Below, in pieces: positions 43,905 through 50,989 of a DNA stretch of 51,635 bases. Position numbers and translations under genes: made by a program. Each line of letters starts with the position of its first letter. Position 1 is the first letter of the stretch. This DNA is from a virus. The notes beneath the pieces are model-generated. The model worked only from the letters and a program-made list of their open reading frames with translations. It had not been told where the DNA came from and ran no database searches. The stretch lies in IMG/VR virus record IMGVR_UViG_3300001398_000005, positions 1-51,635 of that record; one strand, 5' to 3'.

Positions 43905-44561
43905 TCAACGGAAGTCGTAGGACTCCGTCTTAGAGCGCTGACTGAGCAAATACACGAAGGTCTCGTGCTTGTCGGCAATGTCTTCAAGGAGCTTAGAAAT
44001 CCCATGACTTAGGGTTCCGTCTGCTGTTTTACTTGCAATGAGCTGTGCAACTGCGGCCACACAGGAGGTCTCTGCGGCCAGACTGATTGCGATCATGTCC
44101 GTAGGGAGGCCCCCTACCCCTAACGAACCCAGGATACGGCTCATGATGCCTACTTGAAAGGCGGCACCGATGTTCGGAGTGTCCCCCGAACCCACAATTC
44201 TCTCCGCCAACTGATCAATAAGTTCGAGAGACTCGTTGTAGAGCCTCTCGAAAAGCAAGTGGTCTTGGAAGAAGCTAGCGCCCGACGTGCTCCAATGATG
44301 CGATTGATGGAGCATGGCCAATGCCTGAAGCATCGCCAGCATCGAGGTCATAGACGTTTCGTATTCGGCCGTAATTAAGGCCGCCTTCTTGACCAGGCCC
44401 TGGATTTCGCCACGTTGCTGGCTGCTGAGTTTTACAGGCTCGTAGGATGCCTTGGGAAGATAGGGCGGGCCGTGTCGCAAGGGGTCGAACTGCGTCGGCT
44501 CATGCCAGACCACACGAACGCTCTCTTCATGAGGATCCTGGGCATTTACACGTTTTGACAT
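43905..44561 (-). CDS. Dps/ferritin-like protein with ferroxidase ligands
   Basis: This 218-residue protein has a ~55-residue Pro-rich N-terminal extension and then a four-helix Dps-type domain. Residues 89-122 align without gaps to the Dps signature as I recall it: HWSTSGASFFQDHLLFERLY then NESLELIDQLAERI. The ferroxidase ligands correspond to His89, His101, Glu105 (Asp in most Dps), Asp116 and Glu120. The last helix (ASKTADGTLSHGISKLLEDI, then ADKHETFVYLLSQR) also fits the family. Dps proteins form 12-subunit shells that oxidise and store iron and may coat DNA. It lies 22 bases before the actin-like gene and 31 after a coiled-coil gene. A structural role in the virion after loss of activity is possible, but the ligands are conserved. 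Confidence 0.8.
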   Translation of the reverse strand: MSKRVNAQDPHEESVRVVWHEPTQFDPLRHGPPYLPKASYEPVKLSSQQRGEIQGLVKKAALITAEYETSMTSMLAMLQALAMLHQSHHWSTSGASFFQDHLLFERLYNESLELIDQLAERIVGSGDTPNIGAAFQVGIMSRILGSLGVGGLPTDMIAISLAAETSCVAAVAQLIASKTADGTLSHGISKLLEDIADKHETFVYLLSQRSKTESYDFR

Positions 44562-44592
44562 GGCTTACCCTAGTGATTTCGAATCAAAAGAA

Positions 44593-45192
44593 TCAGCCTT
44601 TAGCCTTCTTACGGAACTCCCGAAGCTTGCTGGCGGCCCCTCCGACACCCTCGGAAGAAGTGCTCTCCGTGATGTTGATTCGGGCCTCCCCCAGGTCCTG
44701 GCTCAAGTCTGGCAAGAACATGGGGGCATCTCCACCCACCACTTCGCTGACCGGAGTCATAGGGCTCATTCCAGGAACTGTTGTACCTACCGTGTTCACC
44801 ACCTGCTGAATGACCTTTGGGGCTGCCTCGATACGACCCAAGGCTAAGAGCACGGCTGACATTTGATCCTGTAAAGCCCCCATGCCCGACTTCAAGTCGG
44901 CATTCTGCTGATTTGCCTGCTCCAAGGCTTCCTTGAGGCGGGCATTCTCTAGTTCCAGTTGAGCCAGTTTATCAGCGTCCACGGACGACCCCACGTTCTC
45001 TTGCTGACCCATCACACTGTCGAGTTTGAAGATCATGCCCGAATTGATGGCTCGGTGCAGATCCTTAGACTTCAAGTACTTCTCGATCGGGACATAGACC
45101 CCGACTTTGTGGGGGATCATCATCTGGATGTCCGTCACGAAATGGCCACCTGAGGTCAAGCCCACGACTGATACTCCGCCTACATCGTTCAT
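44593..45192 (-). CDS. Coiled-coil virion-region protein
   Basis: This 199-residue protein overlaps the preceding gene by four bases (ATGA). The first ~60 residues are a small alpha/beta region (GLTSGGHFVTDIQMMIPHK, EKYLKSKDLHRAINSGMIF). Residues ~70-125 form a clear coiled coil (DADKLAQLELENARLKEALE, QANQQNADLKSGMGALQD). The rest is Pro/Gly/Ser-rich with a basic C-terminal tip (LREFRKKAKG). It is directly upstream of the Dps-like gene. I know no family for it. A linker, scaffold or assembly role is plausible from the coil and location. Confidence 0.6.
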   Translation of the reverse strand: MNDVGGVSVVGLTSGGHFVTDIQMMIPHKVGVYVPIEKYLKSKDLHRAINSGMIFKLDSVMGQQENVGSSVDADKLAQLELENARLKEALEQANQQNADLKSGMGALQDQMSAVLLALGRIEAAPKVIQQVVNTVGTTVPGMSPMTPVSEVVGGDAPMFLPDLSQDLGEARINITESTSSEGVGGAASKLREFRKKAKG

Positions 45193-45689
45193 TTGATTCT
45201 CGCTAGGGAGGTTTGAAGTTGTTTTCTGAGCTGCTTCCCGAGTCTGTCCTTGATCACCGTCCTGGCAGCATCTTTTGCCTTGTCAAGGATGTGTGTGGAC
45301 TCCCTTTGGGGATGGTACCAACGACCTCGGGCCATAGACCTGGGGGTCGCCGACCTGAAGATCAACTCCCCTGTATCCGTAATGATAGGGATCGGCTTCT
45401 TAGCCTTCGTAAGCCAAGTCATCTGCTGCCTGGACTTGCCCTCCAAAAGAGGGAAGAAGGCAGGATGGTGGGCAGTCACCGTAATACTGCTCTCAGCGAT
45501 CTTGGTAGAGAGGGCTTTCTTCAAAGCTCGTTTCGCCCTAGGAGAGAAGGCGGACTCTTCGATCTTACCCCGAATCTCTTCAAGGATCTCCCGCTGCAAG
45601 GACTTCAGGACCTTCTTAGGGTCGAACTTGTCCAGGGCACCCTTGGGTACCAACGGCTTGTAATAGATCTTGAATTTAGGCAAAAACAT
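45189..45689 (-). CDS. HK97-gp10-like neck/tail-completion protein
   Basis: This 166-residue basic protein (FDPKKVLKSLQREILEEIRG, PRAKRALKKALSTKIAESS, ending DRLGKQLRKQLQTSLARIK) has long helices flanking a small strand region (TVTAHHPAFFPLLEGK, IITDTGELIFRSATPR, ARGRWYHPQRESTHILDKA). This layout, size and position match HK97-gp10-type or related tail-completion proteins, which sit at the neck. Similarity is by pattern only. The gene starts two bases after the stop of the upstream protein and overlaps the next by four bases. Confidence 0.55.
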   Translation of the reverse strand: MFLPKFKIYYKPLVPKGALDKFDPKKVLKSLQREILEEIRGKIEESAFSPRAKRALKKALSTKIAESSITVTAHHPAFFPLLEGKSRQQMTWLTKAKKPIPIITDTGELIFRSATPRSMARGRWYHPQRESTHILDKAKDAARTVIKDRLGKQLRKQLQTSLARIK

Positions 45690-45691
45690 AG

Positions 45692-47056
45692 TTAATATAC
45701 GATGTTAGCCCATGTGATCGTGCGGCCGCGAAGCTCCCGTTCATCAGGGATCTCAGGCTTGTCTGTAATCTGAGCTGGGGAATTCAATGGAGGCACCGAC
45801 AACTGAGCCTGGTTAGGCAGGCCTCTGCTAGGGTTGTCCATCGGGACTAGGTAGCGAATGTCCTTCTCATCCAAGTGGCCAATGTTGAAGTGTTGCTGCA
45901 ACACCATACCACGATTAGTTGGCATCCTCACAGGGCCTATGGCATAGCGATCTCCGTTGATCTTGACAATGAAGTCTCGTTGGGAGAGCAATGGACTAGG
46001 GCCGCTCCAAACTTCGTAGGCGTGCTCTACGGTCCTACCAGTATTCTGCTGAGCGACCTTCCGCTCCATGTCGTCAGGAGCAATGATCAAATCGTAGGGC
46101 CCTTCGTAACCTCCCACAATGCCTGTATAGTAGCAGATCTGGCAGTCCCCCAGAGGCTGATGGTGCGTAGTCGTGTTGTAGCAAGGACAGATAGTGCCAA
46201 CGTTCTTCTTGATGAAGACCTTCACGCGCTCGCCACCTTGATCCAAAATCCAGTGATTTCTGCGAACAGCCTCCCGCCAGGCCCAGTCGAGCTTTTCTAT
46301 TTCCGAGTTGCTCGTGAAAGCAGCCCTTGCCAACTGCGTCTCAAGAAGTTCCCGGGGATCTGAGGGTCCCGCACCGTCAGTGTTGATCATCGTACCCACC
46401 GTGGTCACTCGGTAGAAGATACGCTGAGCCAAGTCCGTTCTCAGCAACGACCTACTGTACCGATAGCTCACAGTTACGACACTGCTGGGGCCAGGTACTG
46501 TCCCCAGGTCTTCGGTCTGCGTTGTGACGTTAGGATACGGGTTCGGGTCTATCTCGACCTCCCAAGCCTCTCCAAACACTCTAGCGAGCCTCGCTGTCAT
46601 CCCGTCGATCTGAACCTCCACATCGGAGATGGCGTTCGCATAGACCGCTTGAGAGCCTTCCTTGACGATCGGCCCCAACTGTGTGCGGAAGACGTACCTG
46701 GGGGCGTTCATCCCCGCTGCAACGTCTTCGCCACGCATGACCCACATGTCGTCAGTCACGACCTCATCAATGACCAAGGCGTTCTCTGTCTGGTCCCTCC
46801 AAAATGTACCCCCTAGAGGGTATTGGTTGATGCGGGTGTACGGCCCAAACTCGGAATCGAACGAGCGATAGATGTTGACGCCGCAAATCTGGAAATTGCC
46901 GTTGACGGCCAACTGAGAGGGGTCAGTCCACGACAGGTCGAAAACACCTGGCTTGTAGCCGCTCGTCATGAACAAGTTGAGCGGGGCCGCAGGTTCGGCG
47001 GCCTTTGTCAACTCAAGCGTGGACGGATTCCGGTCTCGGTTTGAGGCGTAGGACAT
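45692..47056 (-). CDS. Neck/virion protein with Fn3-like domain and CxC..CxxC cluster
   Basis: I start at ATG 47054-47056 (MSYASNRDRNPSTLELTK), the first ATG with a GAGAGG site upstream (11 bases). ATG 47075-47077 and TTG 47087-47089 are alternatives. The N-terminal ~100 residues form an Fn3-like domain (GVFDLSWTDPSQLAVNG, CGVNIYRSFDSEFGPYTRI). A central helical region follows (IEKLDWAWREAVRRNHWILD), then a cysteine cluster: TICPCYNTTTHHQPLGDCQI and CYYTGIVGGYEGPYDL, with Cys at about 290, 292, 305 and 308. This cluster probably binds zinc and recalls neck/head-closure proteins of large myoviruses. The Arg/Asn/Pro-rich C-terminus looks disordered. Role inferred from position. Confidence 0.65.
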   Translation of the reverse strand: MSYASNRDRNPSTLELTKAAEPAAPLNLFMTSGYKPGVFDLSWTDPSQLAVNGNFQICGVNIYRSFDSEFGPYTRINQYPLGGTFWRDQTENALVIDEVVTDDMWVMRGEDVAAGMNAPRYVFRTQLGPIVKEGSQAVYANAISDVEVQIDGMTARLARVFGEAWEVEIDPNPYPNVTTQTEDLGTVPGPSSVVTVSYRYSRSLLRTDLAQRIFYRVTTVGTMINTDGAGPSDPRELLETQLARAAFTSNSEIEKLDWAWREAVRRNHWILDQGGERVKVFIKKNVGTICPCYNTTTHHQPLGDCQICYYTGIVGGYEGPYDLIIAPDDMERKVAQQNTGRTVEHAYEVWSGPSPLLSQRDFIVKINGDRYAIGPVRMPTNRGMVLQQHFNIGHLDEKDIRYLVPMDNPSRGLPNQAQLSVPPLNSPAQITDKPEIPDERELRGRTITWANIVY

Positions 47057-47097
47057 GGCTGGGTGGAACCTCTCCATCCAGCCAACCAATAAGAAAA

Positions 47098-47406
47098 TCA
47101 GGCCTTACGAGTGGCCTTCCTTGGTTCATTGGGGGTCGCTTCCAGGATTACTTTGCCCGTCTTGGCGTCTATTTCCGCCCTGGCCCCGGCGCTAACCCCC
47201 CGATCAATGAGGCACCTTTCGAATAGACGGCCATGCTGGTCGTCGATCTTCCTAGCTGCTGCAAGGAGATGTATCTCCTCCAACCGCAAAGAAAGGAGGT
47301 TATCTGCGACGCCAGCCCTGGCTTCTTGGAGGCTCCGTAGTTCGTTGAGGGTCTCGGGGTCTACGGGGTCTTCCAAAGTCAGTCGCTTGGGTTCTTCGGT
47401 GCTCAT
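47098..47406 (-). CDS. Small helical virion-region protein
   Basis: This encodes 102 residues. ATG 47404-47406 is chosen because AGGAG lies five bases upstream; the frame is open to 47448 without such a site. The sequence is mostly helix (ETLNELRSLQEARAGVADN, LLSLRLEEIHLLAAARKIDD) with a basic end (NEPRKATRKA). No family recognised. It is the first virion gene after the nuclease block and probably belongs with the neck genes that follow. Confidence 0.65.
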   Translation of the reverse strand: MSTEEPKRLTLEDPVDPETLNELRSLQEARAGVADNLLSLRLEEIHLLAAARKIDDQHGRLFERCLIDRGVSAGARAEIDAKTGKVILEATPNEPRKATRKA

Positions 47407-47466
47407 CTGATCTCCTGTGTCACTACTCTTCAGGCGGTAGGCTGCCATTGGATCAAGGTGTTCGAG

Positions 47467-47754
47467 TCAATGTGTCAAAGGACTATGCACAATTTGGCGG
47501 TAGCGTCTAGCTAAAACACGCAACAACACCTCAAAGTCAGCAAGAGGGATGTCATGCCGTTCTAGAAGCCGCCTGCGATTCAAGTCCTCACCCTCATTTG
47601 GGCAATCCTGAACGTGCCGGTAGTAGCGCCTCTGACAGAGATTGCAGCGTCCTACCTGATTCTGCCAGACGGTACATGTTTTGTGGTGTGCAAGCAATTC
47701 GCTGTAGCTAGAACACTTGAAGCTACACGCGCACTTGCGTATTTGATGCGTCAT
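47467..47754 (-). CDS. Zinc-finger ORF, possible endonuclease remnant
   Basis: This encodes 95 residues from ATG 47752-47754. It contains CACSFKCSSYSELLAHHKTC, then a WQ motif, then CNLCQRRYYRHVQDC: paired C-x-C/CxxC and H-x-C spacings like those at the N-terminus of the larger nuclease just upstream (CQHC...H...C, ACLCGH...H...C). The second half is a basic helical segment (RRRLLERHDIPLADFEVLL). It could be a DNA-binding remnant of a second nuclease gene or a small regulator. No catalytic motif is present. Confidence 0.5.
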   Translation of the reverse strand: MTHQIRKCACSFKCSSYSELLAHHKTCTVWQNQVGRCNLCQRRYYRHVQDCPNEGEDLNRRRLLERHDIPLADFEVLLRVLARRYRQIVHSPLTH

Positions 47755-47776
47755 TCACCGGATCTACACCGAATCG

Positions 47777-49351
47777 TCAGACGCTGAGGAAAGTGTGTAC
47801 CCGTTCGTTGACTTCCTGCGGATTCTGCTTGAATTCTGACTCCCAGACGATCAGACACCGGTATCCAGATTCCGCATAAGCTGCAACCAGCTCCTGCTCG
47901 TGGTCAAAATCGGCCTTCCCCGTAAAAATCTTGGAGTGCCAGTAGTCCCCAAACAACTCAACAATCTTGGTCACACCCTTCTTTGGATGCTCCGAGTCTG
48001 GGCCGGGCAAGATGAAGTCAGGGTTCTTATGGTGCCCCAGTTTTGGTAGCCACCTCCAGTAGGCACCGTTGCCGACATACATCAAAGTGGGGTGCGCTGA
48101 GGCAAAGCGACGTTCGAGAAGATTTGGGCCTGGTCTCGACATCTTCTCTAAATGAGCCAAGGCGTATTCGCGATTCATCATCGGATGAGGTACGCCGTAC
48201 TTTGCAATATTGTCCTGTTTATGGGTATCTGAGCTAAGAAAATAGGGGCGGCCGTACCTATCGGTATTGGTCTGTCTTGATGCCTCTTTCACAAACTCTG
48301 CTTGAAAGACACAGTCAACCCCATATCGAACCCGCACTGTCTCAATCAAACGAGCGTAGACTTCAGGGCTCTGTAGGGGATTGTCGACGCCGTATCGTTC
48401 TTGACACGTTTCCCTACGTGCCTCTAAAAACTCAGCCAAAAGCAAAGGATGGGTGACTCCATACTTACGAACGAAGGTAGCCACCAACCTATCCCAAAAG
48501 CCGTCGATCTTTGCCGAATGATCCACACCATACTTTTCAACCAGGCGCTCTCGAATTACTGTACGTCCCACCTCTGAGGCAAAGAAATGGGATCCGTAGT
48601 TCTCAATCATCGTCTCCAATTGCTGCCTACGAATCTCTGGGTGCTGAGCCGTCCACTCGACCCCCCACCGCTCAAGATTGGTTTGCCTAGCCCTCTCCAC
48701 AACCCCTGGTGAGCATGATGGGGTAGGGCCACCATAGAGAGCCTCATTGGTAGCTTCAATTCGGCGTCTAATGGCCGGGGCTGCCAAAATCTCCTCTACG
48801 CCATACCTCTCCAAATTAGTCGCCTGAGTCTTTGAGCGTACTTCAGGACTCTGTTGAGGGTTCTCAACCCCAAACTTGTCTAGGTTTGTCTGTCGAATTT
48901 TCTCCTGAACCTCTGGCCAAGAGAACGGGTTAGCCTCTCCATACAGAGGTTTTCGATTGGCATCACCTGCCTCACGGACTTTAGTATACAGAGAAGACTC
49001 TCTACTGAATACGTTCTCTGCCCCATAGCGCTCCTTCAACGTTGCCTTCCGACGTGCCTCAGCCTCTGCAAGCTGCCTAGGATGGGCAACGTCTTGGCCA
49101 TAGTTTGCTTGAAGCGTCTTAGCCAAGCGGGCCATCTGCACCTCGCCCCTATCACGAGATTTCCACGAGGAGCACGTGGAGCGATGCCTCTTCATCTGAG
49201 TCATCGAAGTGGACTTGTGCCCGCACAGGCACGCCAAAGGCTTGACGGAGCCCACCTCTGATTGCCAGCCGGCACATACAGCCTTGTGGCGAGAGTTTAC
49301 GATATCGGAGTTAGGAAAGTGCTTTTGGCAGTGTTGGCAGACAGAAGGCAT
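47777..49351 (-). CDS. Repeat-array homing endonuclease with EDxHD/Vsr-like domain
   Basis: I start at ATG 49349-49351 (MPSVCQHCQKHFPNSD, 524 residues); the frame is open to a TTG at 49384. Two N-terminal Cys/His fingers are followed by about fourteen repeats of ~23 residues (residues ~78-404), with a consensus like TNLERYGVENPLQSPEVxxR. Repeats of this YGV type occur in phage homing-endonuclease-related proteins and probably lie along DNA. The C-terminal ~120 residues are a Vsr/EDxHD-type nuclease: NPDFILPG, then KIVELFGDYWHSKIF with the Asp/Trp/His pattern, then EQELVAAYAESGYRCLIVWE. All key parts seem present. The gene directly follows the C-terminal half of the split intein gene. Confidence 0.85.
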   Translation of the reverse strand: MPSVCQHCQKHFPNSDIVNSRHKAVCAGWQSEVGSVKPLACLCGHKSTSMTQMKRHRSTCSSWKSRDRGEVQMARLAKTLQANYGQDVAHPRQLAEAEARRKATLKERYGAENVFSRESSLYTKVREAGDANRKPLYGEANPFSWPEVQEKIRQTNLDKFGVENPQQSPEVRSKTQATNLERYGVEEILAAPAIRRRIEATNEALYGGPTPSCSPGVVERARQTNLERWGVEWTAQHPEIRRQQLETMIENYGSHFFASEVGRTVIRERLVEKYGVDHSAKIDGFWDRLVATFVRKYGVTHPLLLAEFLEARRETCQERYGVDNPLQSPEVYARLIETVRVRYGVDCVFQAEFVKEASRQTNTDRYGRPYFLSSDTHKQDNIAKYGVPHPMMNREYALAHLEKMSRPGPNLLERRFASAHPTLMYVGNGAYWRWLPKLGHHKNPDFILPGPDSEHPKKGVTKIVELFGDYWHSKIFTGKADFDHEQELVAAYAESGYRCLIVWESEFKQNPQEVNERVHTFLSV

Positions 49352-49400
49352 CCTGCATAGTAACCAAAACTCCAATAAAGTCAAGGAACTAAAAAAAACC

Positions 49401-50039
49401 TTAGAACCCTACGAACTGCCTGGGGCTTAGCACACCCCCACCTACATAGGGGCCAAAGCTGGATCGGATGCCAATCCCGAACTTGGGCTGCTGCAAGCCT
49501 CTGACGAACTTGACCGTGGCCTTGGCTTTGTCGAGCTGCGAATCGAACTGATCCTTCAGCGTCTGGTAGAGAGATTCATACTTGGATGCTTTTTCGATTT
49601 CCAGAGAAACGCCTCCAATAGAGTAGGAATTGTGGGCTAGGATACCGTTCGCAAGCACGAAGTTCTCTGGCCCGGGAACAGACAGATCGTAGGTGTGCTC
49701 TTGAGCTGGCAGTCTCTCCACGTTTGCCACAACAGCATCTTCTAGAACCCCGTCCACAGATGCGATCACATCTCCTACTCTTATCTCCTCAGCTTGTACC
49801 GGAGTCACACCATCACCGGATCTGAAAAACAGAGAGTGATCTACCGTCGTATCCACGAAACGTCCGTCCTGGACTGTAGTTCGGGTCATACTTTTATGTG
49901 AGGTGTTGTGCCGCATCACATCAGAGATTTTGCAAAGACTAGTAGTTCCAGATGTGGGGTCTACAGCCAAAACTCGAAGCTGTCCTGCCCTAAAAGCCTC
50001 ACGAATGGTGGTCTTACGTGTTTCTATGCATATTGTCAT
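49401..50039 (-). CDS. Split-intein C-half fused to C-extein of a virion protein
   Basis: This 212-residue protein starts with the C-terminal intein part (residues 1-137). Block B is TTVDHSLFF with His68. Block F/G is EHTYDLSVPGPENFVLANG followed by ILAHN, with the terminal His136-Asn137 pair and Ser138 as the +1 nucleophile. Early strands (LRVLAVDPTSGTTSLCKISD) and EEIRVGDVIASVDG complete the Hint fold, which lacks only block A. That block is encoded by the gene at 50986-51635. The C-extein (75 residues) begins SYSIGGVSLEIEKASKYESL and ends RQFVGF. Splicing would join it to ...INWVSDEF. The ATG overlaps the stop of the endonuclease gene (ATGA), so it should be translated by coupling. Confidence 0.88.
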   Translation of the reverse strand: MTICIETRKTTIREAFRAGQLRVLAVDPTSGTTSLCKISDVMRHNTSHKSMTRTTVQDGRFVDTTVDHSLFFRSGDGVTPVQAEEIRVGDVIASVDGVLEDAVVANVERLPAQEHTYDLSVPGPENFVLANGILAHNSYSIGGVSLEIEKASKYESLYQTLKDQFDSQLDKAKATVKFVRGLQQPKFGIGIRSSFGPYVGGGVLSPRQFVGF

Positions 50040-50989
50040 AAGACACCTCGTTCAGAGAGAGTTTTTACAGTCTCCGTAACTTTACGGATGCACCATTCTA
50101 AATCAGCCTTGATCTCATGCTCAAGGAGGCGGACAATAGTCCACCCACGATTGTTCAGATAGGTTGTTTTACTAGCATCGTACTGTTTGATGCGGCCCAC
50201 TCCCGGAAAGCCACACTCTCCACAGCCATGCCAGTAACACCCATCAATCTCTACAGCCAAACGTAGATCCGGGCGGGCCTCATCTATGGAGTAATACCCG
50301 GTCTCATATTCAGTAATGAACCCCACAAGGCCCGAGGCCTCAACAGCTTCTTTGACTCTTGCATGAGGTTTAGTGAATTTTCGCTTGATATGCCTACGGG
50401 CGTACGCAGCGGATTCGAGGACCTCCTCCCAATGCTCACCCATCCAAGCATTTTGGACAATAGGTACCTCTCCGGAAGCCCACCTAGCTTTAGTCTCTCT
50501 AGAACGAGCGGCTTTTTGCTGGGGGTCGCTATTAAGTGTACGGAGATGCTCCGAAGCCTGCTCACGGTAACCGGAAGCTTGCAATTTTAGAGCAGCCACT
50601 GCAATTTGCTTTCGAGTGACTTCCCCTGCCTCAGTCTTAAATCTCGCTTTGAGCAACTCAGATTGGGCTGTCTTCTGGGCTTCTGTTTTCGTCTTATTAC
50701 AAGACGCGGCCAGCAGAGCCGCTCCGGGGTGCGCATTCAAATACGCCTCTAGTGAGATACCTGCACAAGCTGAAAGATGCTTACTAGACAACTGGGTCTG
50801 AAATGCTCCACACTCCAGACACACTATGTAGTGCGTACCCTCAACAAGATCCTCAAAGCCCACTATTTTTGGACGAAGAGGGGTGCTATTTGAGGCTATT
50901 CTGAGAATACCGCTGTCAATTAGCGTGCCCACTGTCCTAAAGTTGAACCCGTATTGAAGACAGGCTTGTCTTTTAGACAGAAGTTTCAT
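50036..50989 (-). CDS. Vsr/EDxHD-like homing endonuclease within the split intein locus
   Basis: This 317-residue protein has an N-terminal DNA-binding helix region (LSKRQACLQYGFNFRTVGTL), a Ros/MucR-like finger (CLECGAFQTQLSSKHLSAC), a helical linker (AARSRETKARWASGEVPI), and a C-terminal Vsr-type nuclease. The nuclease motifs are SIDEARPDLRLAVEIDGCYW followed by HGCGECG, then KTTYLNNRGWTIVRLLEHEI. These contain the Asp/Glu and WHG residues of very-short-patch and EDxHD homing nucleases. Its ATG overlaps the stop of the intein N-half gene and its stop overlaps the ATG of the C-half gene, both ATGA. Dassa and co-workers described such fractured genes: a split intein whose halves flank a free-standing nuclease. 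It would spread the interrupted locus. Confidence 0.88.
   Translation of the reverse strand: MKLLSKRQACLQYGFNFRTVGTLIDSGILRIASNSTPLRPKIVGFEDLVEGTHYIVCLECGAFQTQLSSKHLSACAGISLEAYLNAHPGAALLAASCNKTKTEAQKTAQSELLKARFKTEAGEVTRKQIAVAALKLQASGYREQASEHLRTLNSDPQQKAARSRETKARWASGEVPIVQNAWMGEHWEEVLESAAYARRHIKRKFTKPHARVKEAVEASGLVGFITEYETGYYSIDEARPDLRLAVEIDGCYWHGCGECGFPGVGRIKQYDASKTTYLNNRGWTIVRLLEHEIKADLEWCIRKVTETVKTLSERGVL

Noticed and set aside
50037-50039. Intein C-half as a complete mini-intein starting at its own Cys (MTIC)
   Set aside because: The region before LRVLAVD lacks the GDT-type block A, whereas the end of the upstream gene provides it; only three residues would be left as N-extein.
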